A DNA stretch of 64,000 nt, taken from Apostichopus japonicus (lineage: Eukaryota > Echinodermata > Holothuroidea > Aspidochirotida > Stichopodidae). The notes beneath the pieces were generated by a model. The model did no database searches. It was not told the origin of the DNA and was given only the letters and a program-made list of their open reading frames with translations. Positions 35,695 through 47,500 of the stretch are shown in pieces (within the stretch, counting starts at the first letter, position 1; each line of letters starts with the position of its first letter). The position numbers and the translations under genes were made by a program. The DNA lies in contig NC_092582.1 of NCBI RefSeq assembly GCF_037975245.1, forward strand, positions 16,146,077 to 16,210,076, in the 5' to 3' direction.

Positions 35695-37720
35695 CCTGTG
35701 AAGGTCACCAAAGGTCAGTTAGAGGCCAAAAACCAAAATATTAAAACAAGCAATAACTCCCATTGACAGGATCCGATATGGTTGATATTTTGGGACCAGT
35801 TGTAAATGGGGTAAGGGATCGTTTCAAAACATAACGGTCATGTGATTCAAGGTCAACAAAGGTCAAGCAGGGGTCAAAAACTAGTATTTTTGCAATAACT
35901 TGAGAACCAAATGTCCGTGAAGGTTGGGAGTTACGCTATTGTAATCAGGAAGTCGACCTGCATTTAGGTGACCTTTGACCTCAGGTTGACCTCCGGTGAC
36001 CTTTATCAGTTTTTTGGGTTATTTGAATTTTCGTGGCCATAATCGGATCTCAAAGGTACCTTCCGATCAAAATGGTCCATAGTTGACCCCTGTGCGACCT
36101 TCGTGTGCGAAGTTATCAGAGGTCAATGTTTTTGTTTTTTAATAAGTACAGTTAGGATAGTCGCACAGACTTGTCATGTTGCTTTTTGGAATCAGCGTGT
36201 CAAACTACATCTGACCGCGAGGTCAAAAGATCAAAGGTCAAATCTTAAAAAATATGCTCATTTTTGGAGATACGGGGCAAAACAAAACAGAACAAAGATA
36301 AGTTTGAAAATTTGTTGACATATGATAGAGCTTTTTGTGCTGAATATAGGAAACCAACTCCCGCTTCAATCGGACACCCAGTTCTCAAGTTATGAGGGGC
36401 CAAAGGTTGGTTTTGATACATTTCTAGCAATAACATTATGTGTGAACATTGTAGGCCAATCAAATTTTAGGACAGAGTGCACCTCATCAAGAGGAACATT
36501 TTTAATAAAAATCATCAGGTCATCCAAGGTCATTCAAGGTTGATTATGTGCAAAAAACTGCCAGCTTATGCTAATTTTTGCAACAACTTCTAGTCACGAA
36601 GTCCAACATGGCTGGTATATTAGGACAAGTTGTGAATGAAGTAGGGACATGTTTTCAAAAATAACCGTGATGTGATCCAAGGTCACTAAAGGTCATTTAT
36701 GGGTCAAAATGTGTTTTTTTTCCACCATAACTTGTGAAACTACCACTGACAGGGTCCCACATGGATGATAATTTGGGACTAGTTGTGAAATGGGGTAAGG
36801 GATCGTTTCAAAACATAACGGTAATATGATCCAAGGTCAACAAAGGTCAAATAGGGGTCAAAAACTAGTATTTTTGCAATAACGTGAGAACCAAATGTCC
36901 ACCAAGGTTGAGATTTTAGGACAGAGTGCACATCATCAAGGGGAAAATTTTTGATAAAAACCATTAGGTCATTCAAGGTCATTCAAGGTTGATTATGTGC
37001 AAAAAACTCACAACTTATGCTAATTTTTGCAACAACTTCTTGTCACGAAGTCTGACATGGCTGGTATATTAGGACGAGTTGTGAATGGAGTAGGGACACA
37101 TTTTCCAAAATAACCGTGATGTGATCCAAGGTCACCAAAGGTCATTTATGGGTCAAAATGTGTTTTTTTCTCAACAACTTGTGGAACTACCATTGACAGG
37201 GTCCGACATGGTTGATATTTTGGGACTAGTTGTGAATGGGGTAAGGGATCGTTTCAAAACATAACGGTAATATGATCCAAGGTCAACAAAGGTCAATTAG
37301 GGGTCAAAAACTAGTATTTTTGCAATAACGTGAGAACCAAGAGTCCATCAAGGTTGGGATTTTAGGACAGAGTGCACATCATCAAGAGGAACATTTTTGA
37401 TAAAAACCATTAGGTCATTCAAGGTCATTCAAGGTTGATTAAGTGCCAAAAACTCCCAACTTATGCTAATTTTTGCAACAACTTCTAGTCACGAAGTCTG
37501 ACATGGCTGGTATATTAGGACAAGTTGTGAATGAAGTAGGGACACATTTTCCAAAATAACCGTGATGTGATCCAAGGTCACCAAAGGTCATTTATGGGTC
37601 AAAATGTAACTTGTGAAACTACCACTGACAGGGTTGAGAGTTACGCTATTGTAATACAATGGTCGAACTGCATTTGGGTGACCTTTGACCTCAGGTTGAC
37701 CTCCAGTGACCTGTATTAGC
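35695..37720 (+). repeat. ~446-bp tandem repeat rich in AGGTCA direct repeats
   Basis: GGGGTAAGGGATCGTTTCAA recurs at 36792 and 37238, and GTTGTGAATG(A/G)AGTAGGGACA at about 36630, 37077 and 37524, giving a period near 446 bp. A rearranged, diverged copy lies at 35700-36480. Each unit holds AGGTCA pairs separated by four bases. Examples are AGGTCACCAAAGGTCA (35703), AGGTCAACAAAGGTCA (35849, 36833, 37279), AGGTCATCCAAGGTCA (36518), AGGTCACTAAAGGTCA (36679), AGGTCATTCAAGGTCA (36967, 37413) and AGGTCACCAAAGGTCA again (37129, 37575). Reverse-strand TGACCTTTGACCT occurs at about 35970 and 37680. The open frames here are not genes. Confidence 0.85.
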
Positions 37721-38549
37721 TTCTTTCAAGTTGATTCTTTGAAGTTTCTTAGGCATATTCCAATCTAACTTGTCCATAAGTGGACTCCTCTGCAACCCTA
37801 ATGTGCGAAGTTATTAGAGATTTGGTTTGGTTTTGTAATACTTGGTGTGTGGATTCATAACATTGAGTACAAGAACCCTATAGCTTTTGATCGAGGTGTG
37901 TATAGCCATGTACAGTAGACTGACCTGTGTTAGCATGCCATAGTGTTAGTAACAGCTAGTTCTGGTTATACTAACAAGCAGAAGTCTAGTGCATTGAAGT
38001 CATCGAAACCTCAATGCATTTTGCATTCTGGTTTTAAAATGAAAACATGTTAAAGATTCCATTTCGCTTTACATTGGCATACATATACCATTAGAAGTGT
38101 CATATAATACTGTAAATTTACTTTATTTTCTTATTTCAAGAACTTCTTACAATCTGATATATTAATTGGGAATTTCATTAACTTACGTAAAAACTCTACT
38201 TAAAATAGCAGCGTAGGTTAATTGGCTCGTTTGGGTGAGCTGTTGATCTTCAATTTGCTGCAAGCGGAAATCTAGAAGTGTCTATGTTTGAATTTCTGTG
38301 GCGATTTTTTTCGAATTGATCTCTGACCAATAGCAGTAATGGACTTGTTATCACACAGGGAAGTGACAGTACCTGCCGCTGAACCGTTCATTTGATAACA
38401 CATATCACTTTGTGTACGATCAATGTTTGTACACATTAACACAACGGGCAAAGTGGTAAAGCGATAACGATTTGTTTAAGGTTTTGCGGATAGCTCATTT
38501 TTTTGGCAAAGTTTCTGCTATTGGCTTGAAGAACATATATCTTTCCAAA
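37721..38549. other. 5' flank of GH3 gene 3
   Basis: No repeat recognised and no clear match to the leader blocks of genes 1 and 2. The frame of exon 1 is open upstream to about 38472, but without an ATG before 38550. Confidence 0.4.
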
Positions 38550-41500
38550 ATGGCGAATAAATTACTAGGAGCTGGCATGATGTGTTTTGTCTTCACTGCA
38601 GTGATCGGTAGATTATTGCTTCTTGGTGGTCCTGTTTGGTCTTTACAATGGGTCGTTGGCTCTATCCTGGTCGGTAAGTCATGTCATACAATTAAACTAA
38701 GTGTAACTTTCATAAACCCAAGTATTATTAATATTTTTCTTGGTCCTGCGAGGTATTTACAAAGGGTTATTGTCTCTCCTGATCTGTAAGTCTAGGGCAC
38801 TCGACTGAGTTAGCCTTAGTAAAAGCTACTGACAAGATTACCAAAGCAAGTGACACGACTTTACTTAAACTGCCCTAGCTGGTGGTGTTTTCTTGGATTT
38901 ATCAGAAACGTTTGATGCAATAGACCATGGTATCCTACTGTACAAGCTAGCCAACTACTAGCATGAGATTTCTCACTAGCTTGGGTTAAGAGTTACTTAG
39001 GTCTGACTCATCGGAAGCAATAAGTTTCATTAAAAAATGGTAAATCCATATATCTTCCGCAAGGTTCCATTCTTGGCCTTCTCCTGTTTATAATTTATAT
39101 GAATGACAAAAATTCTGATCCATGTATGCTATTCTTATTCTGTTTACCGACGACACATACATCCTTTTCTCAAATATTGACTTGTCAACACTCGAACAAT
39201 ATTCACTGCAGCGAGTTGTTGGCATTCTCAAAACAGCTTTGCAGCTGTAACTAAGTTATATGTCTGAATACTGCTACACTATATAATAAACAATCTATAT
39301 TGATTTACGGGAAAATGCAATTTCATTTGGTTGCCACCATTTTCCAAGTAGAATATATGTTAAAAATGTCTTTCTTTCACTCATAATATACATTCCCACA
39401 ACACCAGGTCCTCCCAACACTTATTTTCTCTTCCCATTAATTCTAACCTTTTCAAACGCTCAATTGTATCTGATGTTACTAAGTTCTGGAATCCAATCTG
39501 TGATTCAATAAAAAACGCAAAAACCGTAAAGTTATATTCTTATAGGTTAAAAAAGACACTTATATCTAAATATGAACACTTCTAGTGCACCCCTATGTAT
39601 TTTCATCTCTATTTTTGTTTGTTTCTATTAGACATCTTTCTATTTCATTCCAACTGACTGCTCCATTACTTTTCTTTTATGCAAGAAGAACCTTCTTCTA
39701 TACAAGTTAAGCTTTTCCACTGTCACTAATCTCAGACTTACAAGCTCACTATAATTCTGCTACTGAAGGTACTGAACAGGGATTTCCCCGAAATTGTTAT
39801 CCACTATAGGGCCAGGAAAGGTTATATCAATGGCATTGAAAGTATAGAGAACCGTTTAACAGACAAAGGTCAATGATTATGACCTTTTGCATTCACACTG
39901 GCGCCTTTCTCCAGGATTTGGAGCGATATTCAGCACACTTCACAAAATATCAATCTATATATAGTGATTCCATTTACTGTGTATAGCACTGATACAGTTT
40001 TAAGGGTTTGAACTATACAGCAGTGGTTAACCATGTAAACGAAAGAATTCCATGACCATGATGTGTGGTGTATAGAGTCAGTGGCAATTATACTGTAAAA
40101 GTCACTTAAATCAAGGTGATATCTTGCTACTCTATCTTAAAGTACGACAAAACAGTTGTCCAGCTGTTAACCAGCTGCTCTGTACTATAGATCATGTCAT
40201 CAGTTCAGGGGGTAGGCAGCTTCCAAAAAGCGGGGGGGGGGGCAGAACATCAGAGGGGCACTTTTTCATTCCACAACAAGCACTCGTTATACTATAAACC
40301 GATACACACCGGTCATATCACTTAAATGCATATGATGTGTTAATGTGCTATCAATACTATTTATTGAGATTGTTTATTGTTAACCGTGCTACAAAAAAAT
40401 ATGGGATGCCATTTTAAAAACAGCATGTAGAGACTAAAAATAAATAATTCAAATAAAATATTAAAATTAACAGAGGTTTAAGATTTCCAAAAGACAGTTC
40501 TTCGTCAAAGGGGCACATTTTATTTGCCAGTAGGGTACATTTGCTATTTTGGAAAAAAGTGTGGGGGGTGGGTCACGTTCCCCCAGTGCTCCCCCCCGGC
40601 TCCTACCCCCTGCTTCAGTTCCAAGCTGATATCTATATGTAAGATTTGCAGGAATTTGCCAAACAAAGAGCTGCAACACACTTTGAGGGCGCTATTCACA
40701 ATAGTCCTTCATCATAAGTAAATCGAAATAAATACCACTATTCCTTTGTTTTTTGTAGTACGGAGACTTCAAATGATCATAACTTCTTTTTTTTTTTAAA
40801 CAAAACAGATAGGTAGTAGTATGACAGAACTACTGAAATTAGGAAATTGGAAGATTTGGGGCGCAAATATCGCCTCATTTTTTTTACCATTTTCATGCCA
40901 TTTCAAAAAACTATTATTTTAATTTAAATAAAATATCTCAGACAAACAAAGGACGCCCTGAAAATAGCGCTAAGATTCATGTCGAATGATGATCATGTTT
41001 GACCATTCTATGGCATCAGTTACCCGTGCAGATCAGGTGTACGTTTTCCTTTTGAAATTAATTAACACTAATCGTTTTTGAAATCACATAACTTTGCGAT
41101 TTATTACATGGGCTGATTGAGAAAGTCAAACTGCGATTTACTCTGAATGTTGTGTTAGATTTTAGGCTACCTATTGTGATAACAGTGGCGGAGAAACAGG
41201 GGGGTTGGGGGGGTTTTAACCCCCCCACTTTTTGAAGAGGGGGGTTGGCCCACACAATCAACCCCCCCTAGTTTTTGCCAGTAATGTTCTGTTATAGCCT
41301 ATGTTATGTGTTCCAAATGGCATAATAAATCAAATTATTAAATTTGAAATTGTTAGAGTCATTTCAACCTTTTACCTGGTAGGCTACATCAACAATTAAC
41401 GACAGTAAACCGAGTTAGAATTGACCCACACATTATTTCTAGCCCCTTTCCCCCACCTTGCGCATTGGAACTTGTAGCTCATAGCGCTAACTTCACCCCA

Positions 41501-44500
41501 CAACAGACATACACAAAATAACGTTTTGCTGTTGAATAGCTTTGGAACTGTATACACTTGCCAACTTCAACGAGGTGAAGGAAGGAAAAGAAAAAGAAGA
41601 AAGAGAGAAAAGGATGGAGTAGAAAATACGGCAAGAAAACGGGAAGAGAAAGAGGAACAGTGACAAAATTATTCGAATTTGTAAAGCAAACAGCAGATAT
41701 CACATCATATCAGTGAGCATGAAAATGGCGTTCCACGATAAACAGCCTCCAAACCATGGGCGCAGATCCTGGTGAGGACAGCGGGACGCGTCCCCACCAA
41801 CTTTTTCAGTAGTGGTGACATGATATACCGTATCCCCACCAATTTTTCTTGACCAATAGCTGCATTTCAAGTTCCCCTGTATTGAACTTTGGCGCAGTTT
41901 GATCCAGCATTATGCAAATGACATGCAGCAGTTCTCATTTTATTGTATTTTATCCAGTTGTTAAATATAGGACGGAAATCGCATTTGGATTATTTGTCCC
42001 TGATTTGTTTTCTGCAGACGCCCAAGTATTAACCCAAACTAAATTTCCAAGCCATGAAATCTAAAAGTTAAGGAGGTTTGGGAGCATTATTAGGTCTGGG
42101 AAGTGTTATTTCCGGCGATCTGGGAGGTATATTTCCCAAAAAAAATCGTACGCTACGCGCGAACCCATGGTCGCGCTCCGCTTAGATAGTGTCATAGAAC
42201 AGACACGCGTCCCCACCATTATCCAAGACTGATCTGCGCCCATGCTCAAAAACTGTCGATGTGTGTAGTGTTCGGTTTCGGAAATATCTGGTATATTTTT
42301 ATTTCCTTCAAAGAAATTTTTTAGTAGCCGTCTGAATTTTCGAAAATTCCCTAACCAACATTCTTCATCATACTTCATCATACTCGTGCAATTTTGACCC
42401 GTCTGTTAGGGTTTGAAGGAGGTTTTTCTATATCGGTTGTCCATAGATGATATTTTGTGCAACATTATGGGTATGTTTTGAAGTGAATTTATTCACGAGA
42501 ATTGTGAGTTTTCAAATTCTGAACAGTGAGGCTGACGGATATTGTGGGCCGCGATGAAGAATCACCTACAAAAGCAATGATCCACAGGATATGTGATGAA
42601 GTCGAGCATGATGTGTGACTGGTGACAATCTTCAAAAAGGTTATAGATGAGAGAAAAAGTATTTGGAAAAAACTTGGTTCTCAGGCAAAATTGTACATAT
42701 GGTTGGTCAGTTTCAAGCCCGAGAAGTGCCATTTCCGGTGATCTGGGGGTACCAAAACCAGAAATTTGCTTGTACGCTGCGCGCCAACCAATGGTGGCGC
42801 TCCGCTTAGATAGTAATACGCGCCCCCGGGTTAGAAAATCCTGCATACGCCCCTGGTTAAATGCAGCTTTTCAAGGCTTGGGCAATGCCATTTACTGCAA
42901 TCTGGGAGGCAATATTTGCCAAAAATTTCTTGTGCACTTCGCGCCAACTTATGGTGGCGCTCCACTTAGATAGTGAGCCAGCAGTTATGACTTTTTATTT
43001 CATCAATGGCCTGCAACCCCCCCACTTCTGACAAGAAATCTCCGCCACTGTGTGATAACCCTGTTGACGTTTATAGACGGAGAATCCCGTTACTGTATAG
43101 CAATGAAAGGTAAAAAACATGTTTCTTTATTTCTTTTACAGGAACTATAATGTTCATTTTATGTACATTAGGGGTCGTCCTTCTCTTCATTGCATCTCAA
43201 AGAGTTTCCCAGAATTCCTCGATACTCTCGGCATTACTGCATTTCGCATTTGCTTATTACGCATTATATTCTGGTAAGAAGAGGTTGGTTAAACTACGAT
43301 CATCGACGCGCGATCCGAGGCGAGCCCAGCAAAACAGACTGACAGCGATACTGACGAAAAATAAATATACAGCTTATGCAATCGAGCATAAACTTGATGA
43401 AATCAAAAGCTTAAAAGAATTTCAATCGAAACATCCACTAACGCATTATGATCGATACGAGACATTTGTAGAAAAACTTGCTAAGGGAGGCACGAACGAT
43501 ATGACGGCTGAGAGGACGACGAGGTTAGTTGCAACGAGCGGTACTACAGGAGAGGGTAAATTAATCCCTAAAAATACGATGGAGTACTTAAATGACTTCT
43601 CTGTAATGACTGCAATCTTCACAGAATCCTTTCCGAACTACCGACCTATGCAGAAAACATTTCGACTGCATTGCAATGCCGAACAAAGCAGAACCAAGGG
43701 CGGTCGTCTTAGCATAGCTTCAGGAATGGTGATAGAAAAAAGGATGTTGCCATACATGGTATCCTTTTCAACACCTGCGCATGGGTTTCTGATCGAAACA
43801 ATTCACGATGCGTTCTACGTCCACTTTCTATTTGCTTTAAAAGAGCGAGAAGTTGGAATGACATTGGCTCCGTTTATTAGCATGATCGTTGAAGGATTTA
43901 AATATCTAAATCAACACTGGCCAAAAATGGTGACAGACATACAGAATGGCACAATTAACGACTCAGTCAAACTACCATCGGAAATCAGAGAGAATCTCGT
44001 ACGGTTAATTGGCAATGGAGATTCACAGAGGGCAGAAGAGGTCCGACAAGAGTGTGAGAAGGGTCAACAGGGGATCATGAAGAGGCTTTGGCCAAACATG
44101 ACACATGTGACAGCTATTGATAATCTTGGTATAAGGAACCAATTAATGGAGACGATAGGAAAAGGTAAAATGATTTATTCGTATTTTTATAAGTCGATCA
44201 ATGACGTCAGCAGCACATGCACAAAGCAAATCTTAGTTGAGATGAACGGAATATATCAGTTATTACAGTGACGATGGCTTATATTTCTTCTCTCATGGGA
44301 ATCATGGGACATGGTATTTAAATCGTGGAGTTGCGGTTAGAAAATGGAGCGGTATTGTGTTAGAGGTGGAGATAAAAAACAGAACTGATCTCTTGAGGCT
44401 ATGTGAGTAGCCATCTTATGATCTTCTTGTTTCCACCAATTAATATTATAGAATCTAAAAAGGCTCCCCTCTCTGGATTTAACAATGGCAACCCAACATA

Positions 44501-47500
44501 AATACAACAACGAATTGGAGACATTTTGCCAATACCATTGGGGGAAAAGAACAAATAGGAAGGAAGCTTCTACTTTTTGAACTGGTAAATAGTTAATTAC
44601 AAGATAGAACAAATAAATGCAACTTACTTATGAAAGTTAAGTCTTAGGACACACCTTCTCACGTGCGGGTAGCCACGGCAGCTCTACACTAAATTCAACT
44701 AAATCATTTGTCCTGACGCCCTAGTAGTAAAACTGTTACAGTAGTTACAAAGGAACAGCAGTGTGGGTGGGATGCGGGTGAATGGAAATGAATTGAGATG
44801 TATTATTGATTTGAAGTGTTAGTCAAATTAGGTGAGCATGAGATGAAGGTAATTAGCATGCCTTAACTATATTCCAGTAGTATTAGTTAAATGAGGTGAG
44901 CATCTGATGAGGGTAATTAGCATGCCTTAGCTATATTGAAGGAGTGGAATGTGACGGAATGATTTAGTGAATGACTGGAGATGAATGAATGGGTTACTAA
45001 CAATACAAATAGAAGTTGTCTTACTAGGGACTCTATCGGAGTCTGCTACGCCTAAATGCTGCATCATAGCTCCTATATCCACGTTTCAACTAGTATTGCC
45101 AGACGTCACAACATTTTGGCTAAGATCATGTGTAGTATCTGTTCCCTTTCGAGGGGAATGGGGATGCACACCGGACGATGATCACACAGTCACAGTCCCG
45201 ATGCAAGGGGACTGGGGTTGAGAGCGGATCAGTCGTTCGGTAGTTTGGTTTTCGTGCCCAGGTTCTTTCCTGGGCGACTTTTTCTTAAAAAGTACTTTGA
45301 AAACTAGTGCCGTTAGATGCTGCAGTCAGTACCATACCAGAAAAATTTGGATAAAGTTTCCCTTTTCAAAACTTTTTCCATCCTCTAAGGAGTAAGCACA
45401 AATTCGATTACTTATAGTTTAGAAACTACAAGACTTGCTCATAGTATTTGCTAAAGACTAACCAAAACTCACAAAGCTATATAACATATTGTAATGTAGA
45501 TTTAACGTTCAATCGGTTTAACCTGAAAGAAGGAAGAAAGTTTAGAGGTTGTGGGTATTAATTAATCGCATCGCTTACAAGGTATTGTTTTATACCTTGT
45601 CGTTGTCTACGGATTATGATTTGTTGTTCACCGTCCCAAAACAATACTACCACTACAGTTTGTATATTCTATAACGGTGTTAATTTGTGAGTAATGACCC
45701 CGTTAACAATGAAAGTGGCTAGACGACTTAGTCTAACAAACGGACCGTACCGCACGATCCTCAATGGGAAAATATAATAATTTTATGGCCTTAAATGTAT
45801 TACAATACATGACAAATTTACCAATGAAAAAAATATCGTTGAATGTCATCCAAGGAGGCTCCGTTCTTTACATGAACTTTGGTTATTACACGAACTTAAA
45901 AGAACATGTTTTGATTCAGTTATTTACATTTCTTTCACAACAATGGATTAACGTTTAGGCCTGCACTGAGGAACCGAAGCCTTAAAGAAGCTTCACATAG
46001 CATATTCCAAAGGTAAATATTTTGGAAACATTACTAAACAATACTACATATTTTTTTTTGGGGGGGGGGATTTTAACACAACAAAAGTATATTTTTGCCT
46101 AAAGTCATCCTATACCAGTGCTATATCTTCATAATTATGTCACACTTCAAAGTGAAAGCACAGTACATCAAAATATCATACTTTGTCTTTGGCAGGAATA
46201 CCATTTTACTCACCAATGTATACGAGCGCAGAGGGTACCATGGCTTATAATGTAGACCCGTTGCAAGAGGGAAACGAAGAATATTTACCGACAATAGATC
46301 ATATCGTCTACGAGTTCATCCCCGAAGATGAAATGTGAGTGTATTCATGTTTATCTCATCGATTCAGTAGTAAGAAAGGCTTAGGATTTCATGGAAAACT
46401 CAATACACTCGTCCTATTGAGTCTCCACGAAAACCAGTGGCGTTCACAGGATTTCGATGTAGATCAAATTCTTAACTTCTAGACTGATTTGTATAGGAAT
46501 GTGACTCTTATGGAAAGACCAGAGACGAGTAAAGGATGGATTATGTCATCGGGATAATCGCTGGAACCGTCTCCCGTGGATGGGTGTCTTCTCCCAGAAA
46601 AAGAAAGAAAGTTAGACGTCAAATTTTGCAGTTTGAGGCATATTGAGAACTATACAATTAGATCTAGCTAATTGGTTCTAAATTCATTGTTGCCCTAATA
46701 AATACTCTACGACTTAGATCGTGTCCAATCCTCCCACCCAACCGCTCCCCATCCTCCGCGACCATGCGAACGCCACTGACAAAATCCGGCCTCCATCCCC
46801 CTCAGTTGCAAGAAATGGTACAACAGAGTTTCCATTTTCAATCTTATATTCTGATCATTCACTATCTGGAATGAAACTTTCGTGCTGACAATAATGACCT
46901 ATATATTATGCAAGGATGTTACAAAATCCAATGAAAAGTCTGTTTTTTTTCTCCATCTGAAGATCTCTTCTAATGTCTTTATGATTCTCTTTAAAGCGAC
47001 GCTTCTAACCCAAAGACCTACTTTGTCGATGAGATACAAGTCGGCAGAAAGTACGAGGTGGTCATCACACAAATATCGGGTCTCTACAGGTACAGGCTCG
47101 GTGACGTCATCCAGGTGACAGGATTCTACAATAACTGTCCGAAAATTAAATTTCACCACAGGTGGGTGAATACGATGTATATGTTATATACAGGTTGTTA
47201 CTTCCCATTCCAACCCCACCTTCCCACCCAACCCAAACCATCCTAATTAGTAGCCAGACTCAAGTTCCCAATACGCCCCATGCCCGGACACACACGCATG
47301 CACAATTATAGTACACGTTACGGTACTGCTTCAATCTGCAGAATCGCAACCAATACATAATGTAGTGGTTGCCAATACTAACTAACAATCCCCTCTCGCT
47401 CCCCCTCCCCCACCCCAAAGCAAACCCTCTTAATATGACAAAATGCAACAATCTTTCTTTTTTCCTACAGAACAGGAGCCATGCTGAGTATATTTGGTGA

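Noticed and set aside
36103-36982. Open frames in the AGGTCA repeat
   Set aside because: They differ between repeat units and are broken in the next copy, as expected for non-coding tandem DNA.
38472-38549. Longer N-terminus for GH3 gene 3
   Set aside because: The upstream start is TTG. The ATG at 38550 gives the same exon-1 length as gene 1.
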